A stretch of DNA of 64,000 nt from Bacillota bacterium (GTDB taxonomy: Bacteria > Bacillota > Clostridia > Saccharofermentanales > DTU023), in the NCBI GenBank assembly GCA_029570375.1, contig JAKPXB010000043.1, positions 65,225-129,224 on the forward strand, read 5' to 3'. The position numbers and the translations under genes were made by a program. The first letter of the stretch is position 1; every line of letters starts with the position of its first letter. A model generated the notes under the pieces. It searched no databases, had not been told where the DNA came from, and was given only the letters and a program-made list of their open reading frames with translations. Below are positions 1 to 11,177 of this stretch, in pieces.

Positions 1-821
<821 letters not shown>

Positions 822-869
822 TTAAACAACGTATGTCTGAGGGCTGAACCCGTCACAGTATAGCAAATT

Positions 870-2276
870 CTAGGGCCGGGGGTAAGACTGATCATCCGGT
901 GTATCCGGCTCGATGATCAGCGCGCCGGACTCAAAGCTCACAGGGACGGTTTTGAATGTGGTCAGAAGCAGCAGCAATTGAGCGACAGAAGTTGAAAGCA
1001 GCACATAGGCGATGTCGAACAGATCGGCAATAGGTCCGAAAAGAATCGTACCGAGGGGAATTGCCGCCGAACCGATCATGTAGAGCAGGGCGAAAACCCG
1101 CCCGTGGTAATCTTTCTCAACATTCTGCTGGAACAAGGTTGTGACCGCTGTAGTGTAGAAGGGGACAATCACACCGAGCAGGAATGCGAGGATGACAAAA
1201 AAGGCGAAGAGCGGTGACGATGTCAATCCCAGGATAGCGAGCACGAGTGTAAAGGCCGCGACGAGAAATCCTGCCGCACGCACGACCTGCAGATGACTTC
1301 TGAACCTTCCGCGTATTGATACAATCAGTCCGCCGATCGCCATACCGGCGAACAGAGCCGTCTGTGTCGCGGCAATCCGCCAGGGTTCGTCTCCGAAATG
1401 GCGGCGGATGAACAGCGGAGTCAGGATCGCGACAGGGGCGAGCAGCACCATGAATAGCGCATATGTCAGCATCAGGTTTCTGATCGCGCGGTGTCTCTTC
1501 ACATAGGCAAACCCTCTGCGGAACTGTTTTAATCCCGTCTCATCCTCAGGTGTCTCGCTTTCGACGGGAGGCGCGTCATCCGTATCGGCGCTGTCAGCCC
1601 GGCCGATATCGGGGAAGCCCCAGGACTCTTCCTCCCGGAGTTTTGGCACCGTTCCGAGAGCCGTGGTAATTCTGCCTGTTTTCTGGTGTGGAATCGGCAG
1701 GAACAGCATGATGAGAATGGCAATGAAGGCCGTTCCCACATCGACCATAAAGACAACCCAGAGCGGGAAAAGCGTTAGCAGTGCTCCCCCGAGTACGGGG
1801 GACAGCAATAGCAGCACGTTGTTGATTGTGCTGTAGATCCCGTTGATTCGTACCAATTCCTTCTTCGGCGTAATCTGAGGGATGAGCGCGTTGATGGCGG
1901 GACCCTGCACCCCTCCGCCAAAGGAGCGGATCATCGCCGCGATATAAATGAACCAAATGTGGTTGTATCCGAGCAGAAACAGTATCGCAAGCGCGAGTGT
2001 GACGAGCGCGATCCCTCCGTCCGCCATAACAATCAGCCAGCGCCGCTCATAACGATCTGCCCAGACGCCGGAGAACGGGGCGACGAGAAGCTGAGGGATA
2101 AAGGACGCCAGCGTGATAATCATCATCGATGTCCCTGAGTTTGCCCGAAGGGTGACGTACCAGATAATCGCGAACTGAACCAGCCCCGATCCGAGCAGGG
2201 ATACGGCCTGGCCGCTTAAGAAAGCGGCGCTGACGCGCTGCCAGCGCTGTGTTAAATGAAATCGACTCTTTGGCAT
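870..2276 (-). CDS. MFS transporter (drug-efflux/MefA-like 12-TM)
   Basis: 468 aa ORF, many hydrophobic segments, MFS-like motif GVWADRYERR. Confidence 0.85.
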   Translation of the reverse strand: MPKSRFHLTQRWQRVSAAFLSGQAVSLLGSGLVQFAIIWYVTLRANSGTSMMIITLASFIPQLLVAPFSGVWADRYERRWLIVMADGGIALVTLALAILFLLGYNHIWFIYIAAMIRSFGGGVQGPAINALIPQITPKKELVRINGIYSTINNVLLLLSPVLGGALLTLFPLWVVFMVDVGTAFIAILIMLFLPIPHQKTGRITTALGTVPKLREEESWGFPDIGRADSADTDDAPPVESETPEDETGLKQFRRGFAYVKRHRAIRNLMLTYALFMVLLAPVAILTPLFIRRHFGDEPWRIAATQTALFAGMAIGGLIVSIRGRFRSHLQVVRAAGFLVAAFTLVLAILGLTSSPLFAFFVILAFLLGVIVPFYTTAVTTLFQQNVEKDYHGRVFALLYMIGSAAIPLGTILFGPIADLFDIAYVLLSTSVAQLLLLLTTFKTVPVSFESGALIIEPDTPDDQSYPRP

Positions 2277-2427
2277 ATTATTTCGAATTATAGCACGGCT
2301 GTTACGGAAAGGCCTAATCGGGAGGTCCGCATTTCTATATCACACTTCCGGGAGTCCTCATCTCTGCTACACTGTGAATGTTATCAAAACAGTGTGAAAG
2401 ATTGATAACCGGAAGGAGCACAAAGCG

Positions 2428-3882
2428 ATGACTGTAGACTGGAAAAGTCAGATCAAAAGATTAGTGGACCGCGGCGCGGAGTACGCAGATGTCCGCTATT
2501 ACCCTAAACAGGAAGAAGATTTCATGTTTATGTGGAACGGGAACTTTCTTGCCTTTAATCGGTCAGAAGAAAGTGGTTTCGGCGTCCGCGTGCTTGTTGA
2601 CGGCGCATGGGGCTTTGCTGCCTCGTCCGACATGACATCGCCGGGCGAGACCTTTGACCGGGCCTTTGCCAATGCCGCCGCCGCGGCGGCTCGGATTAAA
2701 AGGCCGGTTCGCCTTGCCGACAAGGAGGTACTGTCCGGGCGTTTCGAAAGTCCCTGCGGGGAGGACCCTTTTGAGGTACCCCTGGCGGACAAAGTTGCCA
2801 TGCTGCGTGATATCGACAGCTTCATCAGGCAGCCCGGAGTCATTCAGAGGAGAGTCAAGCTCAGTACTGTCCGCAAAACGATTGAATATTATGACTCGGA
2901 AGGCGCTGAAATAGAAAAACACATTGTTGATATCTTTCCCAGCATGCAGGTCGCCGCTTTTGATGACACCGGCATGATGCAGAGCCGCAAGTATCTGCCT
3001 CCGCGGCTCGCGCCGACGCGCGGGTGGGAGACGATGGACCTTGAACACTGGAGGCTGCAGGCGGACCGCATTGTGTCAGAGATGCGGCAGCTGGTTGAAG
3101 CGCCGAAATGTCCGGAAGGGCGGATGTCCGTCATCCTGATGCCGGATATGATGTACCTGCAGGTGCACGAGACGATTGGCCATGCGCTCGAGCTGGACCG
3201 TATTCTGGGATACGAGCTTTCCTTCGCCGGCGGATCGTTTGTGAGGCTCAATGATTTCGGCACACTGCGGTACGGTTCGCCGAAACTGAATGCGCGCGCT
3301 GACGCGACACTGATCAATTCGCCCGGAAGTTTCGGTTTTGATGACGAAGGCGTTGCCGCACAGAACAGAATGCTCATCGACAAGGGCATTCTCGTCGGAG
3401 CGATCACTTCACGCCAGATGGTGGTAGAAGCCAACGAACGGGGCGGAAGGGAGATTTTCGAAGGCTCTGGCGGCGCCTGCCGCGCCTGCGCTTTCTACCG
3501 CACGCCGATTGAACGCATGACAAATATCAATATTGATCCCGGACAGGACGGCTCGCTGGAGGATATCATCCGGCAGACCGAGCGCGGGGTTGTTCTTTCC
3601 GGCGAGAAGAGCTGGTCAATCGGATCAAACCGCGAGCAGTTTCACTTCTCCACCGATATCGGATGGCTTGTCGAAGATGGCGAGCGCAGGGGCATTGTCA
3701 AGGACTGCGCGTACAGCGGGATGACGCTCGATTTTTATCGTTCGCTCACCGCTGTCGGCGATGAGACCACCTGGAAAGTACAGTATGTCGATAACTGCGG
3801 CAAAGGCGCGCCCGGCCAGATTATGCAGCTGGGCCACGGTGTTCCCGTCTGCCGCTTTGATAACGTGAAAGTAGGTGAGTGA
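2428..3882 (+). CDS. TldD-family metalloprotease
   Basis: 484 aa; HETIGHALE (HExxxH) motif and TldD-like C-terminus; followed by PmbA-like partner. Confidence 0.9.
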   Translation: MTVDWKSQIKRLVDRGAEYADVRYYPKQEEDFMFMWNGNFLAFNRSEESGFGVRVLVDGAWGFAASSDMTSPGETFDRAFANAAAAAARIKRPVRLADKEVLSGRFESPCGEDPFEVPLADKVAMLRDIDSFIRQPGVIQRRVKLSTVRKTIEYYDSEGAEIEKHIVDIFPSMQVAAFDDTGMMQSRKYLPPRLAPTRGWETMDLEHWRLQADRIVSEMRQLVEAPKCPEGRMSVILMPDMMYLQVHETIGHALELDRILGYELSFAGGSFVRLNDFGTLRYGSPKLNARADATLINSPGSFGFDDEGVAAQNRMLIDKGILVGAITSRQMVVEANERGGREIFEGSGGACRACAFYRTPIERMTNINIDPGQDGSLEDIIRQTERGVVLSGEKSWSIGSNREQFHFSTDIGWLVEDGERRGIVKDCAYSGMTLDFYRSLTAVGDETTWKVQYVDNCGKGAPGQIMQLGHGVPVCRFDNVKVGE

Positions 3883-5272
3883 GATGGCTTCTGATCAGAT
3901 TATCTCCACATTAAGAACACTGCGCGCATACGCGCTGGCACAGGGAGCCGATATCCATATCGAATGGAAGGCGGAAGACAGCCATCTCGTACGCTACGCC
4001 AACTCCGCCGTTTCTCTCAACACGAACGAGAGGCTGACTATTCTTAAGATTACGGCTTATGGTGACCATAAATGCGCTTCCGCAAACCTGATTGTGGGCG
4101 AGAATGATCTTCAAACCATGAAGGCGACGATTGACAAAGCGATCGGGATGCTCGCGTTTGCTTCCCCTCTCTCCTATCAGCCGACGATTCCGTCGATCGG
4201 GAAGACGACAGTCTTTGAGGAGACGTATGATCCGGAGGTCGAGTTCCTGCCGAATGAGGAAATTGTCGCTTTCGTCAACGAAGCCGTGGAAGGCCTCGAG
4301 ACGGATGACATTCTGTTGTCCGGGAATTTCTCTTCCGGTGTCGCAGTTAACGCGTCCATATCGACAGAGACGCCCGAGGTTGTTTTTACCCGCAAATCTG
4401 ACATCGGTATTACGCTTGTTCTCGCATCGGAAAAACGCAAATGGGAAGTGAACGCGGAGCAGTTCGTAAGCCACAAACGCGACCTGGACGCCAGAGCGCT
4501 TCATGACAGGCTGGCATGGTTTGTCGATCAGTACACGGCGAAACCGGAGGGAAGACTCCCCGAAGGTCCTTACCGTGTTGTCCTCGGCCCCGCCGCGACA
4601 GCCGAATACCTGAGTTTTCTCGGGCGGGTCGGCTATAGCGCGGGCGCCATGAAACGCGGTTTCTCCATGTTCAAAGAAGATGATATCGGAAAGAAAGTTC
4701 TGTCGGATCATTTTACACTGGTTGAAGATCCGTCGATGCTCGCGACTTTTCCCTCCCCGGTTGACGCATACGGGCGCGAAAGGGGGAGGCGCGCGATCTT
4801 CGACAAAGGCGTGTTGACCGGTTTTATCTGGAATCAGCAGTCAGCGGATGAATTCGGCGGGACAGCGACCGGGCACGATGTTCCGAACTTGTCGCTTGTG
4901 CTGCAGGGCGGTGATGCGGATGCCGCGCGGATTCAGGATTTCGCGTCCCTCCCGCGCGACGGCGATATCCTTTACGTGCCCTACCTGCACTATGCCAACA
5001 TTGTGAACCCCACGGAAGGACTTGTCACCGGCGTCTCGCGTTTCGGCGCGCTCTACCTGAAGAAAGACGGCAGTATCATGCTTCCATACAATGTGCGCTT
5101 TACAGAGCGGCTCGACAAGCTGTTCGGCGAAAAGCTCGTCTGGCTGTCCAGGGAACTCGTCCCGTATGGCACCTCCTCGACCTACTTCGGGCGAACGCCT
5201 TACGCGGCGCTCGTCCCTGCGCTGGCATGTTTTGACGGCGTGAATGTCGAAATATCGAACGAGAGCTTTTAG
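3875..5272 (+). CDS. TldE/PmbA-family protein
   Basis: 465 aa ORF overlapping tldD by 8 nt; TldE/PmbA-like sequence lacking HExxxH. Confidence 0.85.
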   Translation: MSEMASDQIISTLRTLRAYALAQGADIHIEWKAEDSHLVRYANSAVSLNTNERLTILKITAYGDHKCASANLIVGENDLQTMKATIDKAIGMLAFASPLSYQPTIPSIGKTTVFEETYDPEVEFLPNEEIVAFVNEAVEGLETDDILLSGNFSSGVAVNASISTETPEVVFTRKSDIGITLVLASEKRKWEVNAEQFVSHKRDLDARALHDRLAWFVDQYTAKPEGRLPEGPYRVVLGPAATAEYLSFLGRVGYSAGAMKRGFSMFKEDDIGKKVLSDHFTLVEDPSMLATFPSPVDAYGRERGRRAIFDKGVLTGFIWNQQSADEFGGTATGHDVPNLSLVLQGGDADAARIQDFASLPRDGDILYVPYLHYANIVNPTEGLVTGVSRFGALYLKKDGSIMLPYNVRFTERLDKLFGEKLVWLSRELVPYGTSSTYFGRTPYAALVPALACFDGVNVEISNESF

Positions 5273-5444
5273 CTGATATAAGCGGAGTTATTGTACCGGG
5301 ATAACAAGAGTGTTTTTACAGCGGAGAGGAGAGGACGGCCGGGCGGGTTGACGCGCGAACGGACAGTACGCCGGAAGACCGCTGAAAAGCCGTGAGAGCC
5401 GTGGGAGAAGCCGTGGGAGAGACGCCCGGCGATCAGGCCGGATC

Positions 5445-5481
5445 ATCACAGGGGGAGGGTCATATGTTATAATTATGACCC
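5445..5481 (+). promoter_or_regulatory. Promoter (-35 ATCACA, -10 TATAAT) with the -10 inside an 8-bp inverted repeat GGGTCATA-N9-TATGACCC
   Basis: Arms 5457-5464 / 5474-5481; TATAAT at 5468-5473; 17 bp spacer to ATCACA at 5445-5450; upstream of ytxH-like gene. Confidence 0.55.
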
Positions 5482-5560
5482 TGCATCAAATACTGTATGT
5501 GCGGGCGCACATGGATTCTCTTACGGGAGATTTAAACCAAAGGAAAGGAATGGAACGGTT

Positions 5561-5956
5561 ATGTTATTCGAGGAAATCATTGGAGCATTTACAGGACAAA
5601 ACAGGCGCACAAAGAACCGCCAGGTTTTCACAGGGGTCGCGCTCGGACTTCTCAGCGGCGCAGCCCTCGGACTTTTATTCGCGCCAAAATCGGGTGAAGA
5701 AACACGTGAGTGCATCAAGGACGCGACATTAAAAGGGGCGGAAAAGGTAAAAGAGTTTGCCGCCGACGCGGGGGAGAAGATTAAAGAAAAAGCCCAGCTG
5801 GTCAGGGAAAAAATCCAGGAGAAGACAGCGTGTCTCGGGGAAGATGCCGAAGAGCTGAAGGAGAAAGTCTCTGAGAAAGTGGCCGATACCGCGGAAGAAG
5901 TTGAGAAGAAAGCAAGAGCGGCTGCAAGAGAAGCCCGCATGAAAGAGCAGGAGTAA
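5561..5956 (+). CDS. YtxH domain protein
   Basis: GVALGLLSGAALGLLFAPKSGEETRE motif followed by helical Lys/Glu-rich tail. Confidence 0.85.
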   Translation: MLFEEIIGAFTGQNRRTKNRQVFTGVALGLLSGAALGLLFAPKSGEETRECIKDATLKGAEKVKEFAADAGEKIKEKAQLVREKIQEKTACLGEDAEELKEKVSEKVADTAEEVEKKARAAAREARMKEQE

Positions 5957-6068
5957 CGGCGCTGCAGGCGTGAGGCTGCCACACGTCGTGACAGCCGGGC
6001 GAACCGGCAAGTCTTGCCGGAAAACCGCCTGACAGATTCGTTTGCCTCAGCGCTGGAAGGAGGCCTGT

Positions 6069-6542
6069 ATGGCATTTGTGTTAACTTCAATAACGATCGA
6101 CCTGATGACGCTGCTTTATGTTGTTCTGGCACTGCTCGGGGCGGCGGTTCTGGTTGCCCTGCTGATTCTTCTCATTAAGCTGATCAAAACGTTAAGCTCC
6201 GTCCACATCCTGCTGGACGATATCAAGACAGATATTAAAGACACCACAGGGAAGATTCCCGATCTCGTTGAAGATGTGGCGATCATTACAGGGAATGTAG
6301 TGGATGTAACGGACTCGATCGCCGTGACCGTTCCCGCGATCATGAAGAGAATCACGCCGAAACCGAAGCCGAAAGTGAAAGCGAAAAAGGCGCAAAACGC
6401 GGAAGGCGTGATCGCATCGGCTCTTGTACATACGCTGTTATCTCTGCTTTCGTCGCGCGACGCAAAGAAGAAGGACCGCAGCACAGCCGTGAAGATCGTC
6501 CATGTGGCAAGCCGTCTCGTCTCGATGTTCACGAAGAAATAG
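6069..6542 (+). CDS. Small membrane protein (DUF948-like)
   Basis: RBS ggaagg before ATG 6069; one TM segment then amphipathic region; downstream of ytxH-like gene. Confidence 0.65.
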   Translation: MAFVLTSITIDLMTLLYVVLALLGAAVLVALLILLIKLIKTLSSVHILLDDIKTDIKDTTGKIPDLVEDVAIITGNVVDVTDSIAVTVPAIMKRITPKPKPKVKAKKAQNAEGVIASALVHTLLSLLSSRDAKKKDRSTAVKIVHVASRLVSMFTKK

Positions 6543-6629
6543 CTGCTAAATCAGCCAGCCGGAAACAGCCGATAAAAGAGGGAGCCTGACGCGCGGGTTC
6601 CCTCTTTTTCATCCGGATGCGTACGGCTG

Positions 6630-7556
6630 TCAGTCAGTATAGGAGCGTTTCATCCACTCCGGGCGCGAGGAGCACGTGTACACCGTATATTTCGAAAGCA
6701 GCGCGATGGGGCCATATGATTTCTTCGACTGGCGGAGGCCGGGATCGCCTGTATCATCTTCGCGGTTGATATACGCGATATCCGGGCGGTCACCAAACGT
6801 TTTCATAAATTCACTCACGAGCATCTGGTAGACCCCGCGGTAGCGCGTATCGGCTTTTTCGATGTGGATGTAGATTGTATCGCCTTCTGTTTCAGCGAGA
6901 GAGAACCCCGCGGGCTGATCGCCGACGAACAGCACACCTCCGAATGCGCGGTAGAGCTCCATGTGGTCGAGTACCTCACGGATTTTGACAGCTTCTTCGA
7001 CAAGCGTTTTATTGTCAGGGTCGAGTTCTTGCTCCTGCTCTTCGGCGAAAGCGCGGACAGCGTCGAGATTGTCCTGCCCGATCCGCTCGTAACGCCAGTT
7101 GGGGACTGTGCGCAGAAAACGCTTAATATTGTTTCGCGTCGCTTTATGCTGACTTCCTTCGAGTTTCAGAAGATCCTGCGCTTCGTAGAGGTAATCAAAA
7201 TAATCGCGTTCGGCAATCGCGTGGAATCCGCGGTAACGGGAACTGAGCAGGGGCATGTCCATGTCCCCGACAATACAGAAGACCAGCGGCTCACCGATAT
7301 CCCGGCAATGCTGTTCGAGCATACTGAGCGCTTCTTCGCGCCTGAGTCCGAGGGGGACCGAATACGCGCGGTGCTGTTCGAAAATTGTCATGCTGAAAAT
7401 CAGGCAGTCGGCGGCCACGGTATACTCGTATTGGAATAAGTCGCGCCAGATAAAGGTGCCGCCTACCGTCAAATCAGTTATTCGCTGCGGGTTGGGGTTG
7501 AAATACGGCCTGACCAGAGGGATATCGCTCAATTCAAGTTTTTTAAAATGCAGCAT
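6630..7556 (-). CDS. DUF2156 (phosphatidylglycerol lysyltransferase C-terminal domain-like) protein
   Basis: 308 aa, GNAT-like sequence typical of DUF2156 proteins. Confidence 0.75.
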   Translation of the reverse strand: MLHFKKLELSDIPLVRPYFNPNPQRITDLTVGGTFIWRDLFQYEYTVAADCLIFSMTIFEQHRAYSVPLGLRREEALSMLEQHCRDIGEPLVFCIVGDMDMPLLSSRYRGFHAIAERDYFDYLYEAQDLLKLEGSQHKATRNNIKRFLRTVPNWRYERIGQDNLDAVRAFAEEQEQELDPDNKTLVEEAVKIREVLDHMELYRAFGGVLFVGDQPAGFSLAETEGDTIYIHIEKADTRYRGVYQMLVSEFMKTFGDRPDIAYINREDDTGDPGLRQSKKSYGPIALLSKYTVYTCSSRPEWMKRSYTD

Positions 7557-7749
7557 GTCTTGTTTAAAGCCTCATGTTTGGCATGATATTCCGGAAATAG
7601 CGCGGCCGTTCCAGCGGCTCAAACGCGCGGCTTCATTATGACACAGCGTATTATCAGAATGTTACGGAATGCGGGGACGGATCTTTTGTCTCTACATCGA
7701 AAGATCCGCCCCCGCATGACGAGATGAAAAAAGTACCCCCGGAGGACGA

Positions 7750-8913
7750 TTATCCGCCGATAAAACCGCCTTCGCGAAGAACCGTTCTCGCGTTCTCTTT
7801 GTTGGCGGCGGAGACGCGGATGATCGGCCCCGTGCATCCCATGCCGCTTTCGGCGTAGATGGAACGGCTCCAGAGGAGCCTGACGGCTTCTTCAAGATCG
7901 AGGACATCAATCCCCTCAATCGACGCGGTCACGACCTCAGAGGGAGGGGCGGCGGCCTCTTTGGCGTGCGGTTTCGGCGGGGATCCTCCGCGCCGTTCGT
8001 TCAATAAGCTGTCGAGACCGGCTTTTCGCGCGAGCGCGAGCTCCTGCGCATAGACAGAGGCGAGACCGCCGCGGATCAGTGAGGCGGCAAACTCGATCGC
8101 AGAGGCGATAACCGGCGCGCCGGACGCGCGGGAAATAATCATGACGACGCCCGACATCTTTTCACCGACGCCCGGCCCATAGCCGGCGCCGACTGTTTCA
8201 TAGGAGCCGCCAGACGTAAAAGACGACAGCATCTTGATGACGGCATTCCCTGTCAGCGAGTCGAGCACGAGCACGTCCTGTGAGGCGCGGAGAATATCGT
8301 TGCCCCGCATGATCGCGCCGCCGTCCGCACGGCTTGATGCGGCGAAACAGACCGGGTAACCATTATCGCGGAGTGTTTTAAGGATGATTTCCGCCTGGCG
8401 CGCGCCGTCGAGATTGAGAATCCCGACGGAAGGACTGTCGATCCCGTCGGCTTTGGCTGTCGCGATTCCGGCGATTGCATTCATAACGAGCGCCTCGACA
8501 CGGTCTGTCGATGTTGTCCCCGTCGTCGTCGCGAGGTAGATATTTTTCCCGGTCGCGGGCGTGGCCGTGCGGCCGACGGTAGAAACGCCTATCGGAAACG
8601 GATAGTGCATCGCGACAGCGGCGTCCGCCTCACCGGAAGCGAGGAGCTGTTCCATCTTGTCGAACGCGTCTTCGGCGCAGTCGAGCTCGATGGTCCTAAC
8701 CCGCTCGTGCTTCCGTGTTCCGAGATAGATGATGTCAATGCCGCGTGCAGCCGCCTGGACGCATCCTGCCATCACATTCGCTTCGCCCTGCTCGGAGCCG
8801 ATCCCGATGACGGCGACACGGACGCGCCTGCCGAACTGTCCGGTTTCAAGAGCATCGGCAAGCTCGTCGAAAACAGCGGCGATCTCCCGCTTGATGCTAT
8901 TCATCATTTTCAC
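7750..8913 (-). CDS. grdD: Glycine reductase complex component C, GrdD
   Basis: 387 aa, phosphotransacylase/PlsX-like protein directly downstream of grdC. Confidence 0.9.
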   Translation of the reverse strand: MKMMNSIKREIAAVFDELADALETGQFGRRVRVAVIGIGSEQGEANVMAGCVQAAARGIDIIYLGTRKHERVRTIELDCAEDAFDKMEQLLASGEADAAVAMHYPFPIGVSTVGRTATPATGKNIYLATTTGTTSTDRVEALVMNAIAGIATAKADGIDSPSVGILNLDGARQAEIILKTLRDNGYPVCFAASSRADGGAIMRGNDILRASQDVLVLDSLTGNAVIKMLSSFTSGGSYETVGAGYGPGVGEKMSGVVMIISRASGAPVIASAIEFAASLIRGGLASVYAQELALARKAGLDSLLNERRGGSPPKPHAKEAAAPPSEVVTASIEGIDVLDLEEAVRLLWSRSIYAESGMGCTGPIIRVSAANKENARTVLREGGFIGG

Positions 8914-10447
8914 CCGCCTTCAGAAGACCTGAGGCAAAATCGCGCAGCGAACGGGCGATGATCCGGCGGATCTCCTCGGATGAAACAGCGGGAGCCTCTT
9001 CCGCGCCGCTGTTGGGTTCCATAATGAAGGAAACGCCATCGAACAGGTTCGTCATGCGGCCGAGGAAGAGAGAACCTTTGCCGATGATCATGACGCGGTT
9101 TATCTCCCCTCTGAGCATGCCTTCGCGCGCGTGTCCCATGACGGGTACGCCGGAGGGGATATGTCCCTGTGTCGGCGCGAATCCGGGGAGACCGTGTTTC
9201 GCGACGAAAGCCGGCAGTTCCCTGCGGTCGATATCGCCCCGTTTGACGGCGAGAGCGCCGATCATCTTCAGATTCGCCGCCGGTACGTCGCCGGCGCCGG
9301 CCGGTTTTGTGATGTCCGGATTCTGCATCTCGGGAGAGTAATAATCGATATCGGTTACTTTCAGCCCGAGCTTATCGAGCGGGTCAGTCGCGAGCGAGGA
9401 AATGACGTTCTGCGGGGCGCTCCCCGTCCCGACGGCGTGCCATCCGATACTGTCCGTGTTGATCTCGGGGTTGATCCCGTCATTGGCGGAGATAATGACG
9501 GCGAAGCCGCCGAGAACATCCTCAAGGATAGGGAGACCCTTCTTGACATGATCCTTCCCGTTCATGCCGAGTTTTGCGGTCGATCCGCCGGCTGTCACGG
9601 CAACGGTTTTAAAAATGCCTGCTTTCACAAGGCCTGCGGCAACGATCACGGCGTGAGAAGGAGCCGCGCAGAATCCGCGGATATCGCAGCCTGTCGAGCG
9701 GGACAGCTCGGCGATCTCTGCTGTCGCTTTCGCGAAATTGCCGCCGCCGCGCTGGTTCATGTCGCCGCAGGCTTCCTCGGAGCAGTCGATGGTATACTCG
9801 ACTTCACGGCGGTCGATCCCGGCGTTTCTGACGGCGTACAGAAGCGCGAGTGTGCTGGAGGCCTTTGATACAAGGTTTTCCACCATGACATGGGCGGAGA
9901 GGTTCGGGTCAAACGCGTGCGCCTTCTTAACTGCACCGACAAGGCGGTCGTCCATATAAAGCCCCTCGGCCTCCCCTGATTCGACCATGTTGTTCACACG
10001 TTCGGATTCGATGCCGTCGCGGATTCTGCTCAGAATGTAAGAGCTGATGATCGGATCCCCGGCGAGTTTTGTTTTTGTCGTCTCGACAAATCCCTTCTCG
10101 AGAAAGACAAGTTCAAATTCGTCGACGGCCTGGATCAGAAGATAGAACTCATCCTGTGGCATGATTTCGCCGAATGGACCGTAGCGATCGTCCACGGGGC
10201 ACGTGAGATTCTGCCAGGGGCCATCGATTTTCGCCAGATCAAATGGCGTGATATTTCCGATATACGTCTGGTTGGGGTAATACGAGCGCACGCGGTCATA
10301 GGTGCGCAGGCTCGTCTTTATCTGCTTTAAGTACTCCGACCCGGGATTGACAATCCGTTCGGATGTCTGCGTCGTGCCGTAGTGGACGACCAGGTCGGGG
10401 GTGTGAACAAGGATATACCCCGCGCCCATCATTACGCTGTTCTTCAA
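8897..10447 (-). CDS. grdC: Glycine reductase complex component C, GrdC
   Basis: 516 aa, GAGYILVHTPDLVVHYGTTQTSER start, FabH-like; overlaps grdD. Confidence 0.92.
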   Translation of the reverse strand: MKNSVMMGAGYILVHTPDLVVHYGTTQTSERIVNPGSEYLKQIKTSLRTYDRVRSYYPNQTYIGNITPFDLAKIDGPWQNLTCPVDDRYGPFGEIMPQDEFYLLIQAVDEFELVFLEKGFVETTKTKLAGDPIISSYILSRIRDGIESERVNNMVESGEAEGLYMDDRLVGAVKKAHAFDPNLSAHVMVENLVSKASSTLALLYAVRNAGIDRREVEYTIDCSEEACGDMNQRGGGNFAKATAEIAELSRSTGCDIRGFCAAPSHAVIVAAGLVKAGIFKTVAVTAGGSTAKLGMNGKDHVKKGLPILEDVLGGFAVIISANDGINPEINTDSIGWHAVGTGSAPQNVISSLATDPLDKLGLKVTDIDYYSPEMQNPDITKPAGAGDVPAANLKMIGALAVKRGDIDRRELPAFVAKHGLPGFAPTQGHIPSGVPVMGHAREGMLRGEINRVMIIGKGSLFLGRMTNLFDGVSFIMEPNSGAEEAPAVSSEEIRRIIARSLRDFASGLLKAGENDE

Positions 10448-10471
10448 AAAATTTTCCTGCCTTTCCGATTC

Positions 10472-10529
10472 AAAAAGGATGCCCCGGCGCCGTCCATCCG
10501 TAATACGGGCGGTTAAACCTGGGGCATCT
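10472..10529 (-). terminator. Terminator/attenuator-like hairpin between grdA and grdC
   Basis: Minus strand GATGCCCC...GGGGCATC followed by CTTTTT; arms 10522-10529 / 10479-10486. Confidence 0.6.
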
Positions 10530-10554
10530 CCTGCTCAAGCGAAGCGCTTCCTGC

Positions 10555-11025
10555 TTAGTACTGTGTGTACTGTTCCCGGATCGCCTGCATTTCTCCTGCG
10601 ATCTCGTCTACATCGAGGACCATTTCCATCATGGAAACCTGCTCTTCGTAGACATCCGGATCAAACTCCGCTTTGACTTCTTCTTCACACACGTGGTACA
10701 CGACGAGTCCCAACGAGACTCCTGCTAATGGACCGGCATAAGTCGGATCACCGTTAGTGACCGTTTCAGCGGCGAGACCTGACGCTTCACCTTCTGAAGC
10801 TCCGAGAAGAACGACAACGTTCTCGGCGCCGTATTCTTCTGTGAGGTCTTTAACCCGCTTCTGATTCTCCAGATCCATCGCACCCGCGGCGGTTCAGACA
10901 AAGCACTCCGTGGCGGAGAAGATGACCTCGGCGCCCGCCGATTCCGCGCAAAGCGAAATAGCCGGCCCGGGTATTCCGTCACGATCACCGATAACGATGA
11001 CTTTCTTACCGTCGAGTATGCTCAT
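10555..11025 (-). CDS. grdA: Glycine reductase selenoprotein A (selenocysteine at in-frame TGA 10894-10896)
   Basis: Reading through TGA gives [66 protein letters not shown]..., hallmark GrdA. Confidence 0.96.
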
Positions 11026-11177
11026 TCATGCTCTCCTTTCATTTGATCTCGGGTGATCAGGGAACCCACCCATGGCGCGAAAGCACAGCGGCTCCCGCAG
11101 GTATTTATCTATTGTGAAGCGGCAGCGTGTCGTCCGGTCCGAACAGCGCCCGGTTCTGCCGCCGCTGATCACCTGGG

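Noticed and set aside
10555-10878. Separate 107-aa ORF
   Set aside because: It is GrdA downstream of its selenocysteine UGA.
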